Shown piece by piece: positions 43,841-52,332 of a stretch of DNA of 64,000 bases (the stretch's first letter is position 1; each line of letters starts with the position of its first letter). The notes under the pieces are model-generated. The model worked only from the letters and a program-made list of their open reading frames with translations, was not told where the DNA came from and did not search any database. Both the position numbers and the translations under genes were made by a program. Source of the DNA: Burkholderia sp. GAS332 (GTDB lineage: Bacteria > Pseudomonadota > Gammaproteobacteria > Burkholderiales > Burkholderiaceae); assembly GCA_900142905.1 (NCBI GenBank), contig FSRV01000002.1, forward strand, positions 558,001 to 622,000. Direction: 5' to 3'.

Positions 43841-45718
43841 GTGCCCCGATCTGACCGCATCAACGATCAACCCTCCAGCGCCGGGCGCCGGCAATTTCTC
43901 GGTTTCACCGGCGCCGGAATGCTCGCGACGCTGCTGACTGGCTGCGGCAGCGACGAGCTCCAGTCCACCCCTTACGGGGGAACGATTGCGATGGGTCAGC
44001 AGGCGATCCAGCAGGCCATCAGCAATTCGGCACGGCCCGTGGCAGCCATTTCGGTGGCGATGCTGAAGGGCAATAACGTGGTCTGGCAGCAGGCCTTCGG
44101 GGCTTCGTCCGTGCCGAACCAGACCGCAGCCACGACCCAGACCCGCTTTAACATTGGCTCGGTCAGCAAGGTGATGGCGGCGCTCGCCGCCGTTATCCTC
44201 CAGGATCGCGGACTGATCTCGCTTGACACACCGATCGTCCGATACCTGCCGACGTTCACGATGCTGTCTCCCGAGTACACGCGGATCACGGCGCGTCAAC
44301 TGCTGTCACACTCGTCGGGCTTGCCCGGTACCAATTCGCGCAACCTCTTCACCTTCGCGCCCGTTCCTGGTTATGCGGCGGATACGCAAGCCGAGCTGGC
44401 GAACACGCATCTGAAGCACCTCCCGGGCGAACTGGCGGTGTATTGCAATGACGGCTTCACGATGATCGAGCAGATCGTGCTGGCGATGACCGGACAGAGC
44501 TATGCGAACTTCGTCGAGACGAACATCCTCGCGCCGTTGGGAATGACGAATTCCAGCTATCTCACCAGTGTGCCGAGCGCCGGTTCGTTCGCCTATCCCT
44601 ACGCCAACGGCACGCAGTATCAGGAATTCGTCAATGCCTATGCGACCGGCGGGCTGAGCTCGACGCCGGGCGACATGATGAATCTCGCGCGGATGTTTCT
44701 TGGCGGCGGCGTGTTTCAGGGACAACGCGTCGTGTCCGCGGCGGGCATCGCGGAGATGGGTACGGACCAGACGGTGGGGCTCTTGATCAATCCATCGCCG
44801 GAATGGCACTGGGGTTTGGGTTGGGACTCCGTTCAGCAACCGGGGCTTGCCGCGGCGGGTGTTCTCGGATGGGAAAAGGACGGCGGAACCGCGTTCTTCA
44901 CGAGCGAATTCTTTGTCGTGCCGCAGGCGCAGTTCGCCTTGATGATCACCGGCAACTCGGGCTACGACGCCCGCAAGCTCGCGGAATCGATCGTGCTGTC
45001 CGCGCTGAACGAGGACGGCACGATCGGTGCGCTGCCGCCTGCGGTCGGCGGCACGGTTCCGCCGGTCGCGTCGGGTCCTTCAATCGCCAGCGCAGCCGGC
45101 ATCTATGGCAACTCCGACGCGCCGCTACAGGTGATCGCCGGCACGGGCGGCAGTCTGCAACTGAACCAGTGGGATAGCGCCACGCAAGCGTGGTCGAAGG
45201 TCGGCGCCGGTGCGTACCAATACCGCAGCGACGGATGGTGGTGGAGCAACAGCGATGCGGCGTCGTATCGTTTCGCCGTCGCTTCCGGAACCGATGAAGA
45301 CGGCAACGCATACAGCTATACCTATCTGATGAAGCGGGTCGTACCCGGCGCGGGCTACGCTTATCTCACGCTGCCGATCGGTCAGCAGCTCGGCGCGCTC
45401 GCGCCGCTCGACAGCGCGTGGCAACAGCGCCTAGGCACGCAATGGCGCCTGACCAACGATTCGCCGACGGCCGTGCCGATCGTCATCGACGGCAACGAGC
45501 CGGCCCTCCTCACCAGCTTGCCCGAACTGCCGGGCTATGTCCTGTATGGCAATAACGATCTTCGTCATCAGCTCTTCGTGCCGCTCGCGGACGACCGGGG
45601 AGGCATGTCGGTGAAAGTGCCGGGCAATTTCGGTCGTGATCTCTACGAGATCCGCTTCGCCTCTGCGAACAACGCCACCACACTGACGTTGGGCAGTTCG
45701 ATATACGCGCAGGTGTGA
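43841..45718 (+). CDS. Tat-exported lipoprotein, class C beta-lactamase-like hydrolase
   Basis: A GTG start with CCAGGAGAA gives 625 residues. The signal is twin-arginine (AGRRQFLGFTGAG) and ends in a lipobox LLTGC (Cys35). Serine hydrolase motifs: Ser107-Val-Ser-Lys110 (GSVSK), Tyr201-Cys-Asn (YCN) and WEKDGG in the KTG place. The lactamase fold ends near residue 390. About 230 more residues form a beta-rich, Trp/Tyr-containing extra region of unknown role. It is probably a surface or periplasmic esterase, carboxypeptidase or D-aminopeptidase-like enzyme. Confidence 0.85.
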   Translation: MPRSDRINDQPSSAGRRQFLGFTGAGMLATLLTGCGSDELQSTPYGGTIAMGQQAIQQAISNSARPVAAISVAMLKGNNVVWQQAFGASSVPNQTAATTQTRFNIGSVSKVMAALAAVILQDRGLISLDTPIVRYLPTFTMLSPEYTRITARQLLSHSSGLPGTNSRNLFTFAPVPGYAADTQAELANTHLKHLPGELAVYCNDGFTMIEQIVLAMTGQSYANFVETNILAPLGMTNSSYLTSVPSAGSFAYPYANGTQYQEFVNAYATGGLSSTPGDMMNLARMFLGGGVFQGQRVVSAAGIAEMGTDQTVGLLINPSPEWHWGLGWDSVQQPGLAAAGVLGWEKDGGTAFFTSEFFVVPQAQFALMITGNSGYDARKLAESIVLSALNEDGTIGALPPAVGGTVPPVASGPSIASAAGIYGNSDAPLQVIAGTGGSLQLNQWDSATQAWSKVGAGAYQYRSDGWWWSNSDAASYRFAVASGTDEDGNAYSYTYLMKRVVPGAGYAYLTLPIGQQLGALAPLDSAWQQRLGTQWRLTNDSPTAVPIVIDGNEPALLTSLPELPGYVLYGNNDLRHQLFVPLADDRGGMSVKVPGNFGRDLYEIRFASANNATTLTLGSSIYAQV

Positions 45719-45879
45719 CGTCGCGGCGATACTCGCCGGGCGCCGCTAGCTGTCCTACGTTTGGTTGCAGATGACTGACGGGATATCGAGGGTGGAGACG
45801 CATTGCTGTTTCGCCGGTCATGGCAAGTGCAGTGAGCATCTGACAAAATCTCTAGAAGAATACTAAGAATGGAGGCAGC

Positions 45880-46368
45880 TTGCGGACGGTCGAATACCGC
45901 TTTTCCACCATTTGGCGCATCGAAGCGCCAGTGCAGGAGGTTTGGGCGGCAATCCATGATTCGGCGCGCTGGCCCGAGTGGTGGAGTAACGTCGAGCGCG
46001 TGGACCAGCTAGAGGCGGGGTCCGATCAGGGCGTGGGCGCTGTACAACGCTATACGTGGAAAGGCTGGTTGCCCTACCGCCTCGTGTTCGATATGCGGGT
46101 GACGCGCGTCGACCCGTTGGTCGCGCTGGAGGGGCAAGCCAGTGGTGACGTCGAAGGCACCGGCCAGTGGCGCTTTTCGACCGACGGACGCAAGCTTACC
46201 GTGGTCCGCTATGACTGGTATGTGCATACGAACCGCGCGTGGATGAATGCATTGGCACCGTTGTTGCGGCCGGCTTTCCAATGGAACCACGATGCCGTGA
46301 TGCGCGAAGGCGGCGCGGCACTAGCGCGGCGGCTGGACGCGCGGCTGCTTGACATCGAGCTCGGATGA
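45880..46368 (+). CDS. SRPBCC (START-like) family protein
   Basis: A TTG start at 45880 is supported by GGAGG at 45871-45875 and gives 162 residues. It opens EYRFSTIWRIEAPVQEVWAAIHDSARWPEWWSNV, the usual polyketide-cyclase/dehydrase or START-like beginning. It ends with a helix rich in Ala/Leu that closes the hydrophobic cavity. It binds a small hydrophobic ligand of unknown nature. No signal peptide. It is convergent with the aldolase gene across a strong hairpin. Confidence 0.8.
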   Translation: MRTVEYRFSTIWRIEAPVQEVWAAIHDSARWPEWWSNVERVDQLEAGSDQGVGAVQRYTWKGWLPYRLVFDMRVTRVDPLVALEGQASGDVEGTGQWRFSTDGRKLTVVRYDWYVHTNRAWMNALAPLLRPAFQWNHDAVMREGGAALARRLDARLLDIELG

Positions 46369-46392
46369 AGCCTGCGCGATTCAAATTTGGCG

Positions 46393-46420
46393 ACCCTGGC
46401 GGATCTTTATCCGCCAGGGT
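46393..46420. terminator. Strong hairpin between convergent genes
   Basis: A perfect 12-bp inverted repeat (ACCCTGGCGGAT at 46393-46404, ATCCGCCAGGGT at 46409-46420) with a 4-nt loop. There is no T tract on either side, but its place between the convergent SRPBCC and aldolase genes fits a terminator. Confidence 0.6.
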
Positions 46421-46440
46421 CCGCCTTGCTGAAAATCGCT

Positions 46441-47337
46441 TCAAACCTTGACGACAGAGGCCTGATAGATCTCGTCGATGCTCTTCGCCAGCGTTGCGTC
46501 GAACTCACTGTCGCTCATCGATTCCTTGAGCTCGTTGATCAATGCCCTTGAGAAGCTCGCAATCATGCCGTGATTGGCAGCGAGCCGTTCACAGGCGTCG
46601 GCTCGCGTGTAGCCGCCTGAAAGCGCGACGACCCGCGCGACGCGCGGGTGCTCGATCAGTGGACGATAGAAGTCCGCTACGTCGGGTAGGGTCAGCTTGA
46701 GCATCACGCGACGGCTATCCGGCAACGCGTCGAGACCTTTGGTCAGTTCCGCGAGGAGGGTGGCCTCCGCCCCGGGCTTGTCCGGACTCTTGATCGAAAT
46801 CTCGGGTTCCAGTATCGGCATCAGGCCGTGCGCGTCGATCTGCGCTGCCAGTGCGAACTGTTGCTTCACAATCGCAGCGATACCGTTTTCCGAATTCAGG
46901 TTGATGACCGAGCGCATCTTGGTGCCGCAGATACCGAGCTTCGTGGCCCGGTCGAGCAGCGCGTCCAACCCGGGTATCGGCTTCATCAGTTGCACGCCGT
47001 CGGCTTCGGCTTCCAGGCCCTTATCGACCTTCAGGAAGGGGACGACGCCGCGCTCCTCCCATAGGAACGTCGGAACGGGTTTCCCCTGAGCCTGTCCGTC
47101 CATGGTTGCTTCGAACAGAATGGCACCGATGACCTTGTCCCCTGTAAAGGCCGGCGCGGTGATGATGCGCACCCGCATCTCGTGGATCAGTTTGAACATC
47201 TCGGCGTCACCGCTGTAGGCACTCTCCGGAATGCCGTAAAGCTTCAAGGCGCCGGGGGTCGATCCGCCGCTCTGGTCCAGGGCCGCGAAAAATCCCTGTT
47301 TTTCACGAATTTGCGCAAGCATCTTCTCATCTGCCAC
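46441..47337 (-). CDS. fda: Fructose-bisphosphate aldolase, class I (bacterial)
   Basis: A 298-residue protein. It opens KQGFFAALDQSGGSTPGALK and contains the Schiff-base Lys214 in RRVMLKLTLPD, matching the short class I aldolases of staphylococci (Lys212). GTKMRSV and VALSGGYTRADACERL are further family features. It splits fructose 1,6-bisphosphate to two triose phosphates without metal. The leader contains two inverted repeats (47369-47388 and 47403-47421). Confidence 0.9.
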   Translation of the reverse strand: MADEKMLAQIREKQGFFAALDQSGGSTPGALKLYGIPESAYSGDAEMFKLIHEMRVRIITAPAFTGDKVIGAILFEATMDGQAQGKPVPTFLWEERGVVPFLKVDKGLEAEADGVQLMKPIPGLDALLDRATKLGICGTKMRSVINLNSENGIAAIVKQQFALAAQIDAHGLMPILEPEISIKSPDKPGAEATLLAELTKGLDALPDSRRVMLKLTLPDVADFYRPLIEHPRVARVVALSGGYTRADACERLAANHGMIASFSRALINELKESMSDSEFDATLAKSIDEIYQASVVKV

Positions 47338-47402
47338 GATCGTCTCCCTCTTTCAAGAACCGAATATCGGACCAGGCACGTCTGGTCCGGACCCATTGCG
47401 TT

Positions 47403-47421
47403 CAGTACGTTTAGTGTACTG
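47403..47421. promoter_or_regulatory. Inverted repeat upstream of the aldolase gene
   Basis: CAGTAC at 47403-47408 and GTACTG at 47416-47421 with 7 nt between, about 66 nt upstream of the aldolase ATG. It is a candidate operator. A second dyad GGACCAG-N6-CTGGTCC at 47369-47388 is closer to the start. Confidence 0.4.
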
Positions 47422-47453
47422 GCATTCACGCGAATGTCAGACTCCATGAAAAG

Positions 47454-47483
47454 ACGGTCGCCGGGGTTGCCCCGAACGACCGT
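47454..47483 (-). terminator. Terminator of the porin gene
   Basis: On the minus strand ACGGTCG pairs with CGACCGT with an inner GGGG/CCCC-type stem and is followed by CTTTTC. It lies about 110 nt after the porin stop and before the aldolase start. Confidence 0.55.
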
Positions 47484-47592
47484 TCTTGAAAGGTTCCCTC
47501 GCTGGGCGGCGTTCGCGATATCGATCGGAACGCCGGTGGAGGATCAAGGCCGGCCTGGGTCTACAGGTTGTCCCCGGCGGGCCCGGACCGGC

Positions 47593-49182
47593 TTAGAACA
47601 CCTTCATCGGCACGTTCACCACCAGCCGGTACTCCATGTTGTTGCCGTCGGAGTAATAGCGCGAGGCGTTGTGCCACATCGCGATGAACGTGACCTTGGT
47701 GTCCTTGAAGCGGCCGCTTTGCAGCGTGTAGCTCGGAATGAAGCCGAACTCGTGATGGTGGCCATGCACCGGTTCACCATTTTTCCAGTACAGGTTGTGC
47801 AGCGGCGCCGAGGCCGAAGCATTGTCCGCTGCACCTGCCGACGCGTCCGCGCCCCAGCCGTACTCGCCCCACAACATCGCCTTGAGCCCCGGCACGCCGG
47901 CGTATTTGCCGTCGAACGTGTAGCGCAACTGCAGCGACTGCTCATGCGGCGCGTTGTAGTCGACGTCCATCGAGTTGGTCAGGTAGATACCGTTGGTCTC
48001 GTTGACGTAGTCGAAGAACTGATCGCCGAGCACCTGCTGGTAACCGAGCAGCAGCGCATGCGGGCCGTGCTGCGCGGAGACCGACAGGCTGTACGCGTTG
48101 CTGTTGATGTGCCCCTGGCGTGATGCGCCGGTATCGTGCGTCGAATAGACATTCGCGAGGCCACTCCACTTGATGGTGGTCGGATCGCCGAACGACTGCG
48201 CTACCGAGCCGTAGTACTGACGCCAGACGTCGTCCGCCTGGTCGACATACAGCGCCATTTCGCCGTTCTTCGCGTAGTGCCACGTGCCGCCGACGTAGGT
48301 CAGGCGGTCGATGCGGGTGCCGCCATACGAGGTGGTCAGGTTGGTCAGGTTTGTGTGGCCGCGTGCGTCGACTTTGGTGAAACTGCCGGCCTCCAGCGTC
48401 GTATGCACCAGATCGTTGCTGACCATCGAGACGCCGAGGAAGGTCGGCGGCAGTGCGCGGTTGTCGTGCGGTTCGAGGAACGGGTTGGTGACGGTTTGCA
48501 GACCGTACTTCACGACCGTTTCCGAAATACGGCCTTTGATGTCATACATACCCGGGTAAGCCCAGGCGAGTTGTTGCGAACCGCCGCCGTCCTTGCCCAC
48601 GTGCACCATGTTGCCGGCACCGTTGCCGCCGTCGAGCTTGAGTGCGGCAAACAGTGACGCATCCACGCCGAAGCCGATCAGGCCTTGCGTGAAGCCTGAT
48701 TCGTAGTTGGCTTGCGCGCCCTGAATCCACGCGTGACGATAGATCGAGGGGGGCGCCTGGAAGTAGTCGGAATAGTTGCGGAACTGCAGGTTGAGATGGC
48801 TATCGGCGACAAAGCCCTTGCTTGCCGCCTGGCTCGACTGCGGGGTGGGCGGCGTGACCGTCTGGTCGGCTTCCGCGTTGACGATGGCATTGGTGGTGTC
48901 GGGCTGATCGTTGCGCACCTGGCCGCCCTGGTCCGCACGGCGCTTGCTGGCGGAGTTGGCTTGTGAAGCTTGCGAGGCAGACGAAGCTTGCGAGCGTTGC
49001 GTCGGAGAGGGCAACGTTTGCGCGAGTGTTTGCGTTTTCGTTGTATCGGAGGTGGGCTCCAACACGAGGTCATCGGCGTAGGCACTCGCGCCGACTGTCA
49101 GCGCGGGCAGGGTGAATGCGCAGTAAAAGAAGGTGGCGGCATTATTCTTTTTTGACCGGTTTTTTGTTCGGCTATCTTTCAT
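47593..49182 (-). CDS. OprD-family outer-membrane porin
   Basis: The ATG at 49182 is chosen since a signal peptide follows directly (Lys/Arg-rich start, hydrophobic run, cleavage near ASAYAD); 529 residues. A Gln/Ser/Ala-rich linker (about 45-105) precedes the barrel. OprD features are LNLQFRNYSDYFQAP, AWIQGAQANYESGFTQGLIGFGVDAS and the end YRLVVNVPMKVF with terminal Phe. It forms a channel for small substrates such as amino acids, sugars or peptides. Its place downstream of the opp operon could reflect peptide uptake, but that is inference. Confidence 0.85.
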   Translation of the reverse strand: MKDSRTKNRSKKNNAATFFYCAFTLPALTVGASAYADDLVLEPTSDTTKTQTLAQTLPSPTQRSQASSASQASQANSASKRRADQGGQVRNDQPDTTNAIVNAEADQTVTPPTPQSSQAASKGFVADSHLNLQFRNYSDYFQAPPSIYRHAWIQGAQANYESGFTQGLIGFGVDASLFAALKLDGGNGAGNMVHVGKDGGGSQQLAWAYPGMYDIKGRISETVVKYGLQTVTNPFLEPHDNRALPPTFLGVSMVSNDLVHTTLEAGSFTKVDARGHTNLTNLTTSYGGTRIDRLTYVGGTWHYAKNGEMALYVDQADDVWRQYYGSVAQSFGDPTTIKWSGLANVYSTHDTGASRQGHINSNAYSLSVSAQHGPHALLLGYQQVLGDQFFDYVNETNGIYLTNSMDVDYNAPHEQSLQLRYTFDGKYAGVPGLKAMLWGEYGWGADASAGAADNASASAPLHNLYWKNGEPVHGHHHEFGFIPSYTLQSGRFKDTKVTFIAMWHNASRYYSDGNNMEYRLVVNVPMKVF

Positions 49183-49344
49183 GGTGTACGTCTCTGTTAT
49201 TTTGGTGAATCTTTGGCTGGCGGTTAGCCAGTCCACGCTTATCGTTCGTCCTGCTGATGGCAAGACGAACGAATCCAACGGCGCGACGGCCCGCCGCGCC
49301 GGGGAATACGGTTTTAAATTGCCAGACTGTTTTGTTTAGGGGTG

Positions 49345-49396
49345 CCCAAAGGGGACGTCCTACGAGGCGACCCCCAAGCGGACTTCCTTCGGGGCA
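49345..49396 (+). repeat. Dispersed GC-rich repeat, locus A (two units)
   Basis: Unit 1 (49345-49369) contains CCCAAAGGGGACGTCC and ends GAGGCG. Unit 2 (49373-49396) contains CCCAAGCGGACTTCCTTC and ends GGGGCA. They share the form CCAAGGGGACKTCCYTCRGGGCG with three units at 56420-56495. The oppF stop lies in unit 1 and unit 2 encodes part of the OppF tail. Confidence 0.65.
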
Positions 49397-50421
49397 TCGC
49401 TCACGCGAATGCACGCCACGCGTGTGGCGCTTGCGCCATGCGTGACGGGCTGCGGAATCTCGCTAGCGCAGGCTTCGATTGCATCCGGGCAGCGCGTACG
49501 AAATGCACAACCGGAGGGCGGGCTGAGCGGCGACGCAATTTCGCCGCGCAACAGCAGATGACGGCGCGCACGTTCAACCACCGGGTCGGGCACCGGTACC
49601 GCCGACAGCAACGCGCGCGTGTACGGATGACGCGGCGTGCCATATACGTCGCGCTTGTCGCCGAACTCCATCACCCGTCCCAGATACATCACCAGCACGC
49701 GGTGGCTGATCGCCTTGACGACCGCGAGGTCGTGCGCGACGAACAGTAGAGATAGCGACAACTCGCGCTGCAGATCGCGCAACAGGTTGACGATTTGCGC
49801 CTGGATCGAGACGTCGAGCGCCGACACCGGTTCATCGCAGATCACCAGTTGCGGTTCGCCGATCAACGCACGTGCAATGCCGACGCGCTGACACTGCCCG
49901 CCGGAAAACTCATGCGGATAGCGGCGCAGATGCTGCGCATTGAGCCCGACGCGTTCGAGCATCGTCAGAACGCGCCGCTGCACGTCGGAGCGGGCAACAT
50001 CCTGGCCATGCGTGAGCAAGGGTTCGGCGACGATCTGTTCGATCGTCATGCGCGGATCGAGCGAGGCGAGCGGGTCCTGGAAAATCATCTGCACGTCGCG
50101 GCGCAAGCGCGAGGTATCGCGGCGTGCGCTTGTGAGCACGGTTTCGTTGTCGAGCCAGCGCACGCTGCCGCTCGCCACCGGCGCCAAGCCGATGATTGCG
50201 CGCGCCAACGTGGATTTGCCGCAACCCGATTCGCCGACAAGCCCAACGGTCTCGCCGCGCCGTACGCTGAACGACACGCCGTCCACCGCGCGCAGCGTCG
50301 CTTTGCCGGACCACGGAAAGCCGCCGCGCGGCACGCCGAATTGAACCTTGAGATTGTCGACCGACAATAGCGTTGCCGGACTTTGGCCTTGACCCTGGCT
50401 TGCAATGGAAGTGGCGTTCAT
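49360..50421 (-). CDS. oppF: Oligopeptide ABC transporter ATPase OppF
   Basis: The ATG at 50421 overlaps the OppD stop (ATGA); 353 residues. Walker A is GESGCGKST, the signature FSGGQCQRVGIARAL, Walker B LVICDEPVSALDV, and the Opp/Dpp C-terminal Cys-rich motif is FRTRCPDAIEAC. The last dozen residues (SDAPKEVRLGVAS) are encoded in a dispersed repeat, so the natural end of the protein may have been replaced. It energises peptide uptake together with OppD. Confidence 0.88.
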   Translation of the reverse strand: MNATSIASQGQGQSPATLLSVDNLKVQFGVPRGGFPWSGKATLRAVDGVSFSVRRGETVGLVGESGCGKSTLARAIIGLAPVASGSVRWLDNETVLTSARRDTSRLRRDVQMIFQDPLASLDPRMTIEQIVAEPLLTHGQDVARSDVQRRVLTMLERVGLNAQHLRRYPHEFSGGQCQRVGIARALIGEPQLVICDEPVSALDVSIQAQIVNLLRDLQRELSLSLLFVAHDLAVVKAISHRVLVMYLGRVMEFGDKRDVYGTPRHPYTRALLSAVPVPDPVVERARRHLLLRGEIASPLSPPSGCAFRTRCPDAIEACASEIPQPVTHGASATRVACIRVSDAPKEVRLGVAS

Positions 50422-51413
50422 ACGTGTTGTACCTCCATGATTTCCTGCACCGGCCGATGGCAGGCGCGCAATGCGTCGGCAGCCGTCGGCGATGCCGTGA
50501 GCACAGGCCGCGACTCGCGGCATCGGTCGCTGCAATACGCGCAGCGCGGCGCGAATGCGCAACCCTCGCCGACTTCGCCGGGCAACGGCGGATTGCCGGG
50601 GATGGTTTGCAGCGGACGGTCATCGTCGTCGGTCAGGCGCGGCAGCGCGTTCAGCAGGCCGATCGTGTACGGATGCGTCGGCGCGGCGAACAAGGTGGCG
50701 GCGTTCGCCTGCTCGACGGTCTGGCCGGCATACATCACCATTACGTCGTCGCACAACCCGGCCACCACGCCCATGTCGTGCGTGATCAGAATGATCGCGG
50801 TGCCGCGTTCTTGGTTCAATTCGCGCAGCAACTCGATGATTTGCGCCTGCACGGTCACGTCGAGCGCGGTGGTCGGCTCGTCGGCGATCAGGATTTCCGG
50901 CTCGGAGAGCAGGGCCATCGCGATCATCACGCGTTGCCGCATGCCGCCGGAGAACTCATGCGGATACATGTTGATGCGTCGCGCGGCGTCGGGAATACGC
51001 ACCGTTTCAAGTGTTTCGATGGCGCGGCGGCGCGCTTCGCGGCGCGACATCTTGCGATGCAGTTGCAGCGTCTCGGTCATCTGCCGTTCGATCGTCAGGA
51101 ACGGGTTGAGCGAGGTCATCGGGTCCTGAAAGATCATGCCGATGCGGTCACCGCGAATCTTGTTCAACGCGGCTTCGTTCATCGTCAGCAGGTTCTCGCC
51201 GCGATAAGTCGCTGCGCCCGAAACTTTGCCGTTGCCGGCCAGCAGGCCGAGCAGCGCCATCACGGTCTGGCTTTTGCCCGAGCCCGATTCACCGACAATG
51301 CCGAGCGTGCGGCCCGCTTCGAGCGAAAACGACACGCGTTGCACGGCGTCGACGGGAGCGCCTTCGCGGCGTGTGAAACGCACGCTCAGGTCTTTGACTT
51401 CGAGTAGCGGCAT
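50418..51413 (-). CDS. oppD: Oligopeptide ABC transporter ATPase OppD
   Basis: A 331-residue protein. Walker A GESGSGKSQ, signature FSGGMRQRVMIAMAL, Walker B ILIADEPTTALDV, and the C-terminal motif CAFAPRCAYCSDRC with cysteines that in some Opp/Dpp ATPases bind an iron-sulfur cluster. It starts 1 nt before the OppC stop region and overlaps OppF, giving tight coupling. Confidence 0.9.
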   Translation of the reverse strand: MPLLEVKDLSVRFTRREGAPVDAVQRVSFSLEAGRTLGIVGESGSGKSQTVMALLGLLAGNGKVSGAATYRGENLLTMNEAALNKIRGDRIGMIFQDPMTSLNPFLTIERQMTETLQLHRKMSRREARRRAIETLETVRIPDAARRINMYPHEFSGGMRQRVMIAMALLSEPEILIADEPTTALDVTVQAQIIELLRELNQERGTAIILITHDMGVVAGLCDDVMVMYAGQTVEQANAATLFAAPTHPYTIGLLNALPRLTDDDDRPLQTIPGNPPLPGEVGEGCAFAPRCAYCSDRCRESRPVLTASPTAADALRACHRPVQEIMEVQHV

Positions 51414-51414
51414 G

Positions 51415-52329
51415 TCAGCGGTCCTTCGGATCGAATGCGTCGCGCAGACCGTCGCCGACGAAATTCACGCAATACAGGGTGACGCACAGCATCACCGCCG
51501 GGCACAGCAGCAGCCACGGCATCGATTCGAGCTTCTGCGCGCCGTCCTGAATCAGCACGCCCCAGCTCGTCATCGGTTCCTGCACGCCGAGGCCGAGGAA
51601 GGACAACACCGATTCTGTCAGCACGATGTTGGGCACCGTCACGCTGGCATACACCACCACCACACCGAGCAGGTTCGGCACGATGTGGCGCGCGATGATC
51701 GACCGCGAACTCACGCCGATGGCGCGGGCGGCGTCGATGAATTCGCGCGAGCGCAATGACAGCGTCTGGCCGCGTACCACGCGCGCCATGTCGAGCCACG
51801 AGAATGCACTGATCGTCAGCACGACCAGATAGAACGCCCGGCCGAACATCGTCATCATCAGGATGGCGATCAGCATGTAGGGGATCGCGTACATCATGTC
51901 GACGATGCGCATCATCACCGCATCGACGCGGCCGCCCAGATAGCCGGCGGTGGCGCCGTACGCCACGCCGATCAGGCCCGACACCAGCGTGCCGAGCAGA
52001 CCGACTTCCAGCGACACGCGTCCGCCTTGCAGCGTGCGCGCGAGCAGATCGCGGCCGAGTTCGTCGGTGCCGAACCAGTGCATGTTCGAGAGCGTTGGCG
52101 CGAGGCTGATGGCGCTCCAGTCGCTATCGATCGGATTGTTCGGCAGGAACCACGGACCGGCCACGCAAGCAATCACGATCAGGAGCAAGACGACGAAGCC
52201 GGAAAACGCCGCGCGATTGCGCACGAAACGCAGCGCCGCGGTGGCGAGCGGTCCGCGCGAACGCGGCGCTCCAGCGATGGCCGCGAGCGGATCGAGCGCT
52301 GCGGCAGTCGATTGAATTGAGCGGGGCAT
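51415..52329 (-). CDS. oppC: Oligopeptide ABC transporter permease OppC
   Basis: A 304-residue inner-membrane protein. One N-terminal helix (FSGFVVLLLIVIACVAGPWF) is followed by the DppC/OppC loop HWFGTDELGRDLLAR and about five more helices. The EAA loop is DAARAIGVSSRSIIARHIVPN. It forms a heterodimeric channel with OppB, 3 nt upstream. Confidence 0.9.
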   Translation of the reverse strand: MPRSIQSTAAALDPLAAIAGAPRSRGPLATAALRFVRNRAAFSGFVVLLLIVIACVAGPWFLPNNPIDSDWSAISLAPTLSNMHWFGTDELGRDLLARTLQGGRVSLEVGLLGTLVSGLIGVAYGATAGYLGGRVDAVMMRIVDMMYAIPYMLIAILMMTMFGRAFYLVVLTISAFSWLDMARVVRGQTLSLRSREFIDAARAIGVSSRSIIARHIVPNLLGVVVVYASVTVPNIVLTESVLSFLGLGVQEPMTSWGVLIQDGAQKLESMPWLLLCPAVMLCVTLYCVNFVGDGLRDAFDPKDR

Positions 52330-52332
52330 GGA

